A stretch of DNA of 64,000 nucleotides. Source: Alopecurus myosuroides. Taxonomy: Eukaryota; Streptophyta; Magnoliopsida; Poales; Poaceae. The stretch spans positions 59,873,619-59,937,618 of the forward strand of contig CM054061.1 of the NCBI GenBank assembly GCA_028641055.1. The letters are read 5' to 3'. The position numbers were made by a program, and so were the translations under genes. The stretch's first letter is position 1; the number at the start of each line of letters is the position of its first letter. The notes beneath the pieces are model-generated. The model worked only from the letters and a program-made list of their open reading frames with translations. It did not search any database and was not told the DNA's origin. Of the stretch, positions 45,707-56,059 are shown piece by piece.

Positions 45707-46471
45707 TGGGAGCCGCTCTTGTGAATCCAGTTGGCTTGTGACATACTGTATTTTCTGTTTACCATTCGTTGACATTAGCATACACCTCTCCGAAAATATA
45801 GACACTCCTCAATGGTATGTGATTGTTGGCAGGAACCCGATGATTCGGTTAGCCATGGTTTGTGAAAGATGGATGGGAGGAGTGTCAAACTTTTAATACC
45901 TCTGTTTAATAAAATAAAAAGCTCTAGCACATGAGTGATCCCTGCTTCCCTCCGCGAAGGGCCTTTATTTTACTTTTATGTTCAGTCTCCATCTTCTAAC
46001 TTTATGCACAGTTGAGAGAGCATTTTTGCCATTCTGAATTTTATGTGCATTTGTCCCATAAACATCAATAATTGATTCATGATGTGATATTGTTTGTTCT
46101 CAAATTATTTGCTCTAGTCTTTGTCATGAACTTTGAAGGTGTCCTGGGATTTATATTTTGTCCCACTCTTAAGGACTAGCGAAATACCACTTTGTCATGC
46201 TTTCTCTACACTTGAAACAAACGTATATCTTTCAATGAATTGTTACTCATGATCCTTTACTTGAGATACTCTTCATGATGCAAAGTGATTTCTATGCTTT
46301 ATTATTAAAGTTCTATTTATCATGTTTGTGTTTAAAGTTCTATGATCTCAGCTTACATATGCTTTTACATTATAATGATCAAGTTTATGTTAGTAGCATG
46401 TCACCTCAGAAATTATTGTGTTTTATCGTTTACCTACTCGAGGACGGGTATGAACTAAGCTTGGGGATGCT
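45707..46471 (+). mobile_element. 3' interior of an outer element A-like retrotransposon
   Basis: Duplicate of 12890-13325, then continuing through 'cctactcgaggacgggta' and the purine-rich tract 'aagcttggggatgct' to the LTR at 46472. No coding content. Confidence 0.75.
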
Positions 46472-48072
46472 TGATACGTCTCCAACGTATCTATAATTTC
46501 TGATCCTCCATGATGATATTATGCCAATTGCTACATGTTTTCTCCCTTCTTTATAGCATTTTTACACGTTTTCCGGGACTAACCTATTAACAAGATGCCA
46601 CAGAGCCAGTTCCCTGTTTCTGCTGTTTTTAGTTTCGGAAAAGTTGTTCTGGAAATATTCTCGGAATTGGAAAATCGGAAAGCCAGAAGTCCCGGAAGCT
46701 TTCAGAAGTCCCGAAGATCCCCTGAGGGGGGCCACAGGGTGGCCACACCATGGGGTGGCGCGGGTCCCCCTGGTCGCGCCACCTGGTGGTGTGGGCCCCC
46801 TGGTCACCCCCCGGCATCGCCCTTTTGCCTATTTATACTCCCCCGGGAGAAAACCCTAAGAGGATCGACCTTTTCCACAAAATACATCTGTAACTCCGCC
46901 GCCGCCACCGACAAGTTTCGGGGACCAGATCTCTGTGCTGGCACCCTACCGGGACGGGGAAGTGCCCCCGGAACCATCTCCATCGACTCCACCGCCATCT
47001 CCATCGCCGTTGCTGTCTCCTATGATGAGGAGGGAGTAGTTATCCCCCGAGGCTAAGGGATCTACCGGTAGCTATGTGGTTCATCTCTCTCTCCCATGGT
47101 GTGATCTATATGTGATCGTGAGCTGTGTAATCTAGTTGAATTCGTAGATGTTACTCTTCATCTTTTGCTACTCAAGTGTTTTATTAATATGAACTCTGGA
47201 GTCACCTTGTCCCGCAGTGTGAAGGTGAAAGTGTGCACATCATGTGTGTCTCCTCTATGAATTGTGGTGTTTGTGTAGTACCATCTAGGGCGTTCATAGT
47301 GACAGTGTTAACTAGACATGGGAATGCTTACTTTAAGGAATGCTTTTTGCAGCCCTACGCAATTATTAGTGTTCGTTATTTGTTATGAGATCTCCATAAA
47401 CACTTTGATCACGGTGTAAAGGTGACAGTGTGTGCACCGTGTGTTTTAGCATTATATTGATATTTTGTGTTGGATAACCCTATGAAATTGTGGTGTTTGC
47501 GTGGAACCATCTGGGTCCCATGGTAATAGTATGGGGGTTACTTAGTTGGGAAAGTGCTTACTCTGAGGAGTGTTGTTAAAGCCCTACGCACGGTTGATGT
47601 TGTTGTTCGACCGGAGAGTGGTTAAAAGTAGCATAGTGAAGAGAAGATATCTAGTTATTCAATTATGTGATCATTGTTGAGAGTGTCCACTAGTGAAAGT
47701 AGGATCCCTAGGCCTTATTTCCAAGCATTGAAACACCATTTTCCGCCTGTTCTGCTACATGTTTGCTTGCTGCCATTTTTATTTCAGATTGCTGTTATCA
47801 CTTATTATCATCCATATTACTTGCATTTTACTCTCTCTTCGCCGAACTAGTGCACCTATACAACTGACAATTGTGTTAGGTGTGTTGGGGATACAAGAGA
47901 CTTCTTGTATCTCTATTGCAGGGTTGCTTGAGAGGGATATCTTTGACCTCAACCTCACTGAGTTCGATAAACCTTGAGTGACCCACTTAAGGGAAACTTG
48001 CTGTTGTTCTACAAACCTCTGCACTTGGAGGCCCAACACTGTTTACAAGAATAGAAGCGTGCGTAGACATCA
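46472..48072 (+). repeat. LTR of a third related family (1601 bp)
   Basis: It starts TGATACGTCTCCAACG and ends '...gcgtgcgtagacatca'. Its first ~550 bp resemble the other LTRs (and especially element C), but the remainder is unrelated to them, with 'gtgaaggtgaaagtgtgcac' and 'gtgtaaaggtgacagtgtg' near-repeats and 'caacactgtttacaagaata' before the end. It is a 3' LTR, because a purine-rich tract precedes it. The 5' LTR is not in the window. Confidence 0.75.
46830..46837 (+). promoter_or_regulatory. TATA box of the third LTR
   Basis: 'TATTTATA' about 360 bases into the LTR, followed by 'aaaaccctaa' leader-like text, at the same place as in the sister LTRs. Confidence 0.45.
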
Positions 48073-48099
48073 GTCATCTACCTTTTCTGTGGGATCAAC

Positions 48100-48583
48100 G
48101 TTTTCTGCCTTTTCCACGGGGTTCTGTCTTTCGTGTTTTTAGCTATCTCTGATTGCACGATGCAAACAAAGTGCGATCTGGGGGTAGGCATCTCCTGAGA
48201 GGCGGAAAACCCATTCATGGTTGGGCGATATGCAAATAATAAGTTTTGATCTGCCACAATGTATGAATAAGGCAGATCCGAGCCAAATCCGGCATCAAAG
48301 CCGTCTTCTACTGGTCATAGGGCAGGTGGGATAAATTTACTTCCACCACGGAAACCCATTGCTTCCGCCGTTAAACATATAAAAAAGTTAGCAGATCCAA
48401 CAGGAAGGACGCAAGAATTTACCATGTGATTCCGTGCCGACATATAAGATCCGTTGTGGATGAAGCGTGTGACGTTTCCGTCGAATTCCAGGCTTCCAAT
48501 TGTAATTTGTGCTACCGATTCCACCGAGTATCACTGCTCGAAACGTGACTCCCGACGCCACTGGCACCACGGTGGGCGCCAAC
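48100..48583 (-). mobile_element. 5' interior of a gypsy element, reverse orientation
   Basis: Minus-strand sequence after a primer-site-like 'ttggcgcccaccgtgg' (48567-48582), which commonly follows gypsy 5' LTRs in Triticeae. A partly open frame (VVPVASGVTFRAVILGG then GSTNYNWKPGIRRKRH) might be the beginning of gag, but it reads through from the LTR and is not convincing. The element ends at about 48100, near the end of the preceding LTR. Confidence 0.5.
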
Positions 48584-49210
48584 TGTAGAGTGTTCTTACT
48601 TAGATTCATAGAAAGTGGTTCCATAAGCCTGCTGGTAGAGTCGTGGGTGGAAATGTGGCAGAGCCGGAGGAGAAGATACAATTTGCCCAGGTTCGGTACA
48701 TTGCAACTAAGACGGCGTTGCTACTCCTGCAATCTCACTAAATCAGGGCTGAAGCCTGAAGTATACAAAGTACAATGTGAATAGGGATTCACTATCTCGG
48801 CGAGGATGTACTCTCGGCGATCTAGCTTCTAGCTTGTAGGGTTCTTCCTTTGCGGTTGCTCCCGTCCGACTTTATATAGATAGCCGGACTAGGGCTGACA
48901 TGAAGAAAACCTTGAAGACTATGGAAAGTATTCCTATTCTTGGAAATTAAGACATATGACTTCTTCTCCAATTCTGATCACGTATTGTGCAGTGATCCAA
49001 GTTTTTCTAGAATCCGCCTTCTTGTGCGACAGCTTACTGGGCCGTCCAATGGATATTGCTCCATTACCTACAGGCCACTGGATAATCCGGCCTTTGGCCA
49101 ATGTCGGATATACCCCCATTTGGCATATATCCGACAGACCTCGTGCGAGTCCACGGACCACCCTAAATGGACCAAAACAGGACCGATTTCGGTCCGATTT
49201 AGGGGGGGGA
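48584..49210 (-). repeat. 5' LTR of a gypsy element, reverse orientation
   Basis: On the minus strand it runs from about 49210 to 48584, ends '...aacactctaca', and contains the TATA motif 'tctatataaa' (48871-48880). Repeated 'cggattatcc', 'cggatatatg' and 'tatatccgac' type pieces are in the first half. The outer end is uncertain; a poly-G tract lies at 49202-49208. Confidence 0.55.
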
Positions 49211-49549
49211 TTGGGTGGGTATTCCCTTACTACTCTTAGGTTAATGATCTATATCTTTATACTACTTTAGAAATATTATAAACTGACATATTATTAATAG
49301 TCTTTAGCAGGCAGGGGCGTAGGTCAGATAGCAGGCATGCTAGCGTACAGGCTCGAGCGGCATTTGAAATTTTGCATGTTCTACTTGTATAGCACAGAGG
49401 GAAAAAAATGTTGGATGTAAATTTGAGTCAACATATTAGATCATGGATGGCCGCTTGATCTTCGGATAGGTACTCCTTAGGTGACAACTTTTACGTTTTT
49501 ATGAGTGTATTGAATGTGTTGTTACCTTCAATTTTTTTTCTTTTTTCCT

Positions 49550-49640
49550 TTGGTTCGCGGCTGTGCGCATCCTTGTTATGCAGAGGCTAGGTGTAATGCT
49601 TAAACCTTTTAAATAATAAAAACCCTTTATAAAAAAAATC
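49550..49640 (+). mobile_element. LINE 3' end with poly(A) tail
   Basis: 'gcgcatccttgttatgcagaggctaggtg' type text (quoted here only in part: 'gttatgcagaggctaggtg'), then 'aataataaaaaccctttat' and A8. This is the usual 3' end of grass LINEs. The body upstream (49215-49550) is not recognisable as coding. Confidence 0.6.
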
Positions 49641-50445
49641 TATCGATGAATCACAAGCGGGGGTGGTTCTTTGTCTCCCGAGTGCAAATGCACCCGGCAC
49701 TAAAATACATTCCGAACAAAATTTCAAATGTCAAAATAATTGGAAAAAAATTGTTCATCGATAGTTCTTAACATTGTATATATGTTAACGGAGTCGTTTT
49801 GGCGAAGATGACATTTTGTGTGACCTACATAAAAAGTCCGAATTTGGTGATAAAATAAGCCTTTTTACAAGACTTGTTTTGTTTTTTTACGCAAGGCACA
49901 AAATGTCTATTCGTGATGAAACAAAATTGCAAAGACATATAATGTGAAGTTATATCTATAAAATATTGCTTCGAAATTTGTCGATGTACCGAAATTTTGT
50001 TTCCAAATACCGGGTGCATATATGCACCGGTGCCAAAGTGAATTTCTGAGAACAAACTAAATAGTTTAGCGATGATGTCCCATCCTACAGAATGACTGAG
50101 GATAGTGTAGCAATCTCAGCTCATCATATATAGCTATCAGATAATAGAGAATTTCAAAATTATCTAAATCATGGCACTAGTGGAAACAACCCCTTTCGTC
50201 CAGGGGGCCAGGGGACACCTGTCCCGGTTGCAACAAAATCCGGGACAAATGCTATGCATTGGTCCCGGTTTGTGCGCCCGAGGCAACAGAAATCGCCTGG
50301 GGGCATTGGTCCCGGTTCGTGGGGAGGCATTGGTCCCGTTTTGTGGCATGAACCGGGACCAATGCCTAGCCACAGGCCGCGTGGCACACGCATGGGCATT
50401 GGTCCCGGTTCATTCCACAAACCGGGGCCAATGCCCCCCTTCCCC

Positions 50446-50453
50446 TTTATATA
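50446..50453 (+). promoter_or_regulatory. TATA box of the CACTA transposase gene
   Basis: 'tttatata' about 280 bases before the transposase ATG, just inside the subterminal repeats and followed by 'ctgccccacagcc', a core-promoter-like context. Confidence 0.45.
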
Positions 50454-50729
50454 CTGCCCCACAGCCCCCCTTCCATCTTTTTTTGCTTGGAGGTGTGCGA
50501 GAGGTGGGTGTAAGTGTGTGTTATTTTACTATGCACACGAGGTGTTCGACGAAATTCCCGAGCCACACATAAGCTCACTGAAAATGGTATCTTAGACCGA
50601 GGTTAACAAACTTATCTTTTTCATTTGTAATTGATACATAAAAAGTAATATTTGTCGATGTACTGTGGTCATTTCTCTATTGAATATGTTATTGTAATGT
50701 ATTTTGATAAACTTAATTATACGATGCAG

Positions 50730-51949
50730 ATGGATGCACGGCATCGACGGATGTACGGTGACTGACGCACTTCCGAGTATATGGCAAGCCTGAATGCATT
50801 TCTCACTGTAGCTCAGGTGAACAAAGATAATGGCTTTATGTGTTGCCCATGTGTTGATTGTCGGAACGTCAGGGAGCACTCTTCCTCGAGAATCCTTCAC
50901 GGCCACCTACTTCGGAGAGGTTTCATGCCCAACTATAATTGCTGGACCAAGCATGGAGAAAGAGGGGTTGTGATGGAAGACAATGAAGAAGAAGATCCTT
51001 TGTTCCCTGAATACGGTGATACTGCAACGGAAGACAATGTAGAAGAGGGAGGTGATCAAGAACAGGCATCAGAAGAGCCCGATGATGATCTTGGCCGAGT
51101 TATTGCTGATGCAAGGGAAGACTGTGAAAGTGAATTGGAGAGGTTGAAGCTAGACAACATGTTACAGGATCACAAAAAGTTGTTGTACCCAAATTGCAAA
51201 GATGGTAGCACAAAGCTCGGTACCAGAATGGAGTTGCTGAAATGGAAGGCACAGAACGGTGTGACTGACAAGGCATTTGAGAGTTTACTTCAACTAATGA
51301 AGCCAAAGCTTCCAAAGGATAACGAATTGCCTGAGAGTACGTACGAAGCAAAAAAAAAGCTCTCTGCCCTCTAGGATTAGATGTGCAGAAGATACATGCA
51401 TGCATTAATGACTGCATCCTCTAACGCGGTGAGAAGTACGAGAATTTGGATGAATGTCCGGTATGCACTGCACTGCGGTATAAGATCAGAGCATATGACC
51501 CTGGTGATGTTGACGGCGAGCCCCCCCCCCCCCGTAAGAGGGTTCCTGCTAAGGTGATGTGGTATGCTCCTATAATACCACAGTTGAAACGTATGTTTAA
51601 AAACAAAGAGCATGCTAGGTTGTTGCGATGGCACAAAGAAGACCGTAAGAAAGACGGAAAGTTGAGACACCCCGCCGATGGATCACAGTGGAGAAAGATC
51701 GAGAGAGACTTCCCGGACTTTACAGGAGAGGCGAGAAACTTATGGTTTGGTCTAAGTACAGATGACTTTAATCCTTTTGGGGAGCAGAGCTCCAGTCATA
51801 GCACCTGGCCCGTAACTCTATGTATGTACAACCTTCCTCCTTGGTTGTGCATGAAGCGCAAGTTCATTATGATGCCAGTTCTCATCCAAGGCCCGAGGCA
51901 ACCTGGCAACGACATTGATGTGTATCTAAGGCCACTAGAGGCCCATTAG
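50730..51949 (+). pseudogene. CACTA (En/Spm, Tnp2-type) transposase, N-terminal part, broken
   Basis: It starts at the ATG at 50730 (MDARHRRMYGD). The transposase-associated N-terminal domain has GFMCCPCVDCRNV and HLLRRGFMPNYNCWTKHGE. An acidic linker follows, then the beginning of the Tnp2 core (from about 51440) with LDECPVC, VPAKVMWYAPIIPQLKRMF, RHPADGSQWR, GLSTDDFNPFG, SSSHSTWPVTLCMYNLPPW and GNDIDVYLRPLE. It then stops, at the point where the usual protein continues for several hundred residues. Lesions: stop at 50763-50765, frameshift at the A9 run near 51350, stop near 51421. The product would recognise subterminal repeats and excise CACTA elements, but this copy cannot. Confidence 0.9.
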
Positions 51950-52169
51950 TACAAATATCCAGGCCCTCTCTCCAGGCCGAGCAACCACCCCGGGACCGAC
52001 CGGACTAGCCTAGGCGAAGCCCTGCCGGCGGCGGGGATGGATAGAACGATCCCGCCGGCGTCGGCTCCGGCTGTTTATTGCATTAGATTGGGCCATAGAT
52101 TGGCCGAGGAAGAGTTGGGACGGGAACGAATGCATTCATAAAAGGCCCGAAGGCCGGTGCTTACATTGG

Positions 52170-52370
52170 GGCAGCGGCGTGGCCACAGGCGGCTGGCCGT
52201 TTCTTGATGACGGCCCTATTGGCCGTACTTACATGCATGGGGGCGGTGGCGCGGCCACAGGCAGCCGGCCGTTTCTTGATGACGGCCCTATTGGCCGTCC
52301 TTACATGCATGGGGGCGGTGGCGCGGCCACAGGCGGCCGGCCGTTTCTTGCGGGGGTAGCAAACCTAGTT
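52170..52370 (+). repeat. 72-bp tandem repeat, nearly three units
   Basis: 'ggccacaggc' starts at 52181, 52253 and 52325 (period 72), each followed by 'ggccgtttcttg'. It lies just downstream of the stop of the antisense gene, in its 3' untranslated position. Confidence 0.9.
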
Positions 52371-52402
52371 AACTAGTTGGCCGGGGGTGCGCTGGCGTCG
52401 GC

Positions 52403-53418
52403 CTAGTCCTCCTCGTCGGAGGAGATGCAGTGGTAGGGAGGCTGGACCCACAGGTGGGCAGGCAGCTGGGGAGCGCCCTCCAGTGGCGGCTGCGGAGGCA
52501 TCGGGGGCGCGCCCTCCAGTGTCGGCGGCGGCAGCTCCTCCGGCGACCACTCGCCGCCGGTCCAGGCCCAGCGCATGCCGTATTCGAGGCTAGGGGGCAG
52601 CGGCTGTGGTTACGGCTGGTCCGTCGATGCCTCCCTCTCGGCGTTCATCACCTGCCACCACGGCGCCGGCGGTGGAGGGGGCGGCATCGCGGCCGTGTCG
52701 GCGTTGGCAGCCGCGGCGGCAGCCGCGCAGGCGAGGACCTGCTCCCAGCGCTTGATCTCGTCCTCGGGGAGGGAGCGGAGAGAGGCCTCGTAGGCGGCCG
52801 GCATCTCGGAGTCCTCCTCGTCGTCGATGATGTCCTCCTCGAACCACAGCTCCGGCTCGCTGCCGGGCGATGGCGCTGGATAAGTGTCGGCGTTGGCCTC
52901 CGGATTCGAGGGCGTAGCGAAGTAGGAGCGGCTGCGCTGGTCGTGCTCCTGCTGGAACCACACGTCCCAGTTCGGCGAGTTCAGCACGTAGGCGGGGTCC
53001 CTGAGGAGGTGGGCCGGCAGGAGAGCGCGCCGGCGAGCTATCTCCTCGCGAGCGCCTTCGTTGGTCGGGACCGGCGGTACCGAGATCCGCTACGGGTTGA
53101 GGTGCCAGCCGTCCGGGAGGTGGACGTCCGGCCAGAAGACCAGCGTGGCGTGCTGCCAGTGCCACGTCGCCTCCTCCTTCCAGACGTACCGACGGAACCG
53201 CTTTCCTGGCGCGGCGCGAGGCCGCGGGTGGCGCGCGGCCGCAGGTGGTGCTGGGAGGCGCGGGTTGGCTCCGATCCGCATGCCACAGGACCGAAGCCAA
53301 ATGCCTCCCGCGGTGGGGGGGGGGGGACTCCGTCGCTCCGGCCTCTCTGTCCGGCGCCCCTGGAGGACCCGGCCTCGTGCTCGTTCTTGGCCTTTTTGAA
53401 CCAGCGGCGGGGCGACAT
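52403..53418 (-). pseudogene. Antisense cargo gene of the CACTA element, unknown ~335-aa protein
   Basis: Minus-strand reading from the ATG at 53418 (MSPRRWFKKAKNEHEAG) to TAG at 52403. Landmarks: RRYVWKEEATWHWQHATL, HLPDGWHLNP, RRRALLPAHLLRDPAYVLN, NWDVWFQQEHDQR, the acidic ELWFEEDIIDDEED, an Ala stretch, LEYGMRWAWTGGEWSPEEL, and a final SSDEED. It is very GC-rich, unlike its host element. Lesions: a frameshift at the C-run opposite 53317-53326 and in-frame stops after HLNP (about 53092) and before the LEYGMRWAW part (about 52610). 'accctaaccctag' precedes the ATG and a TTTAAA motif is about 65 bases upstream. It recalls hypothetical grass proteins rich in W..WF..EH motifs; I cannot assign a function. 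It is probably a captured gene. Confidence 0.6.
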
Positions 53419-54289
53419 GGCTAGGGTTAGGGTTTGTGCTGAGGGAGTGGGTGTGCCGGTGTACGGACGGCGGGGTCCCTTTAAAAAGGACCGGGGCGGG
53501 GATGGTGTGCCAACCGGCGGTGAGAACGTGGCGGCGGTTGCAGGTGGCGTTGAATGCGCGGTTGAAGACGAGGCGGCCACTGGGTCGCTAGCCGGTGGGC
53601 CCTTTTTGACCATTCGTGGCCACGGGTTGAGAAGTGGGGGACGGGGGGGGGGGGGGAAGGCGAGGCGGCCACTAGGTCGCTGGCCAGTGGGCCCTTTGAC
53701 CGCGCGTGGCCGCGGTTAGGGGGATTAATAAACGACGTGGGGACGTGGGGGAAGGCGAGGCAGCCACTAGGTCCCTAGCCAGTGGCCCCCTTTGACCATG
53801 CATGGCCGCGGTTGGGGAAGGGGAGGCCGGTTGGGGATTACGAGGCAGGCAGCCGCTGTGTCGCTGCCTGTCCCTGTCCCTTTTCCGACTATTTCATTAA
53901 AAAAAGTGGATGTAGGTGATGCACTTGACTAGGTTAGCTAATTTAGATGTTCATCACTTCACTTAGTTAATTAACTGATATAATTTTTTTATTTTTTACG
54001 TAGATGTAAATTTGCACGTTTTAGAACCAGTTATATAATAGTAATATTGCATAGGCAATGTGCGTCTTAACTAACAGAGTGATTAGTTGAGCAATAGTTA
54101 GAGAAAGATGCGATGGTAGGTGATTTTGGTACTTAACCATAGATATAGACATGTTTTTGTGTGAAAACATATCGTCACAACATCTCCGTCTAATTATCGT
54201 TATTTCTATTATATGAGTTGGCCACTTTTTTATATATATTTTTTGTGTTTTCTATAAAATTGGACCCCTCTTATGTTTTGTTCACCCTC

Positions 54290-54565
54290 CGCCAATGGCT
54301 ACAGGAATGGCGCTGGAACAAACACAACAACTGGAACAAAGACAGGAACCACCTTGTGTGGATACTACGTATGCGAGTTCATTCGTCAGACGGGGACCAC
54401 CTTCATGTACGTCAGTCGTCAATTTTCCTTATTACCATCTATTTAAGTTACTTAGTTTCATTAATATATATTGACCACTCTTCTTTATATTAGATCGAAC
54501 GGCTCCGGGACGGTCTTCTACGAAGGGACCGTATACGAGCAAATCAGGAGGAAATTGCGGGCTAA
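54290..54565 (+). pseudogene. CACTA Ulp1-like protease protein, C-terminal fragment
   Basis: One frame reads TTLCGYYVCEFIRQTGTTF, the conserved end of the Ulp1/C48-type peptidase domain in grass CACTA proteins (the cysteine in 'LCGYYVCEF'). After an intron-like gap (54408-54493) it continues ERLRDGLLRRDRI and NQEEIAG, the usual C-terminal helix. Upstream catalytic parts are missing. Its location before the right end matches intact CACTA elements, so the missing middle is a replacement rather than a chimeric end. Confidence 0.75.
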
Positions 54566-54670
54566 ATTTTATTTTGTAATTCCATCGGTCATGTAATATG
54601 CTTGATATACTTAGCTTCTGTAATATAAGTGTTTCCTTATTTTTCTATATATATGTATTACTTATTCACT

Positions 54671-54811
54671 CGTGGGATCCCGGAGGACCGGGGAGGGGCC
54701 ACCGAGGCTCCTCTCTTGTCGTGGGATCCGGGAGGTCCGGGGAAGGGCCACCGGGATCCTCTCTTGTCCTGGGATCTGGGAGGTCCGGGGAGGGGCCAAC
54801 AAGGCTCCTTA
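54671..54811 (+). repeat. 48-49-bp tandem repeat, three units
   Basis: 'gtgggatcccggaggaccgg'-like units start at 54671, 54720 and 54768. They lie in the 3' region of the CACTA, between the protease fragment and the subterminal repeats. Confidence 0.9.
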
Positions 54812-55145
54812 TCAGTGTATGCTGACAGGGGTATTGTAAAATGGAATTGGTCGCAAAACAGAAAATAAAAAGGAAAACAATAAAGCGAAAAAAAAACTCT
54901 GCCGCGGCAGAGAAAATGGCAAAACTGCTGCCGCGGCAGAGGAGGCATTCATCCCGGTTCGTGTTAAGAACCAGGACTAATTCCCCTGGCCAGGTTCGCT
55001 ACGTGGTCAGCCCCATTTGTCTCGGGTCCTGGCACAACCGGGACCAATGGGGGAGGGGCATTTGTCCCAGCTGGCCCATCCCGGTTGCACAACCGGGACA
55101 AATGGGCCTTACCAACCGGGACTAGTGCCCCTGTTTCCACTAGTG

Positions 55146-55716
55146 TGGGAGTCGTCGAGCGGCGGTAGCCTCCACTCCGTGGCATACGCGTGTCGAGGCC
55201 AACGACGGGATTGGAGTGTCCCAGCGGCGACAACGTCTTCACGGCATTGTACAATGGAATGGCGCCAACGGTGGCACAATGTCTTCGCTGCGTTGGAGAG
55301 TTCGTCATGGGAGAAGAGGACGACATGGCCGGAGTGGCCCGAGCGGCGACGCGGGGTAGGGGAAGCGAGGCGTGTACGTGCGGCCATTGCAGGGGACATG
55401 CAGGTCAGACTCAGGGTGGCTCGTTGCACCGCAGAATACATATCGGCAGGATGAGGGGAATGGATGCCCCAAATCGGGGTTGGTTCTTCTCGAGTGTGAA
55501 AGCAGGGCGAGGGAGACGCCGACGACGATTTCTCTTTGGCGGATCGGCGGATGTATGCGGCAAAATTTCGTCCGCTATGGTAAATAGCTAAGCGTACACT
55601 GATGAAGGTTAATTTTTATTTGTTAGGTGGGCCTTATCGTAAGGTGGTATTTTTGCTTAGTTATTCTATGTACGGTTGTGGATATAGGAAATAATATATC
55701 TGCTATTTTAATATTA
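55146..55716. other. GC-rich gene-like remnant, no identity
   Basis: CpG-rich DNA up to about 55590 with open frames in several directions (for example 55190-55591, plus). Part may be a captured or decayed exon. No domain, splice-site pattern or homologue could be recognised. From 55600 it is AT-rich and featureless. Confidence 0.25.
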
Positions 55717-55838
55717 CTCTCTCCGTCTCAAATTAATTGTCACAAGATGGATAAACGTGGATTTACCTAGATATAATTAAGCGCTAGGTACATCAATTTT
55801 TTTCCATCTTTGTGACAATTAATTTGAGACAGAGGGGG
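55717..55838. mobile_element. Stowaway MITE (Tc1/mariner type), 122 bp
   Basis: Terminal inverted repeat 'ctctctccgtctcaaattaa' opposite 'ttaatttgagacagaggggg', flanked by TA target duplications (55715-55716, 55839-55840). The consensus 'ctccctccgtcccaaa' end, short length and TA target are diagnostic. Confidence 0.95.
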
Positions 55839-56059
55839 TAGTAGATATTAGCAGATTTTATAAATCTATGGTGACATAATTTTTTGTAAGAGACGACGGT
55901 TTTTTAGAAAAGAGGAGATGGCCCTCATTTTTTTATTTCTCTTTCCTGCAACTTAGAAATCGTCCTACATAGATTTGCTAAGATAAGACGATTGTACATG
56001 CCCTTAGTATCATTACACGTCCACACCTAGGTTTAAATGTAAAACCAGGCCACATATCA

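Larger units (their letters stand above)
50175..55145 (+). mobile_element. CACTA transposon, 4971 bp, complete ends
   Basis: Both ends share the 14-bp inverted repeat CACTAGTGGAAACA, and the element is flanked by target duplication TGG (50172-50174, 55146-55148). Subterminal repeats 'tggtcccggttc / aaccgggacc' fill 50215-50435 and 54955-55130. Inside, left to right: TATA-like box (50446-50453), transposase N-terminal part (50730-51949, plus), a foreign antisense gene (52403-53418), and a protease-protein C-terminal piece (54290-54565, plus). The catalytic part of the transposase is absent, so the element is non-autonomous, but its ends could still be mobilised in trans. Confidence 0.95.

Noticed and set aside
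44664..45715. Target-site duplication (tatgc / tatgg) around the truncated LTR
   Set aside because: The five bases do not match, the LTR 3' end is missing, and the two flanks come from different sequences in different orientations.
15570..53655. Long G or C homopolymers (15570-15590, 18024-18047, 18168-18179, 32500-32515, 53317-53326, 53645-53656) as functional sites
   Set aside because: They occur inside TE subterminal regions or GC-rich cargo and are common slippage or sequencing-error spots; used only as likely frameshift sources.
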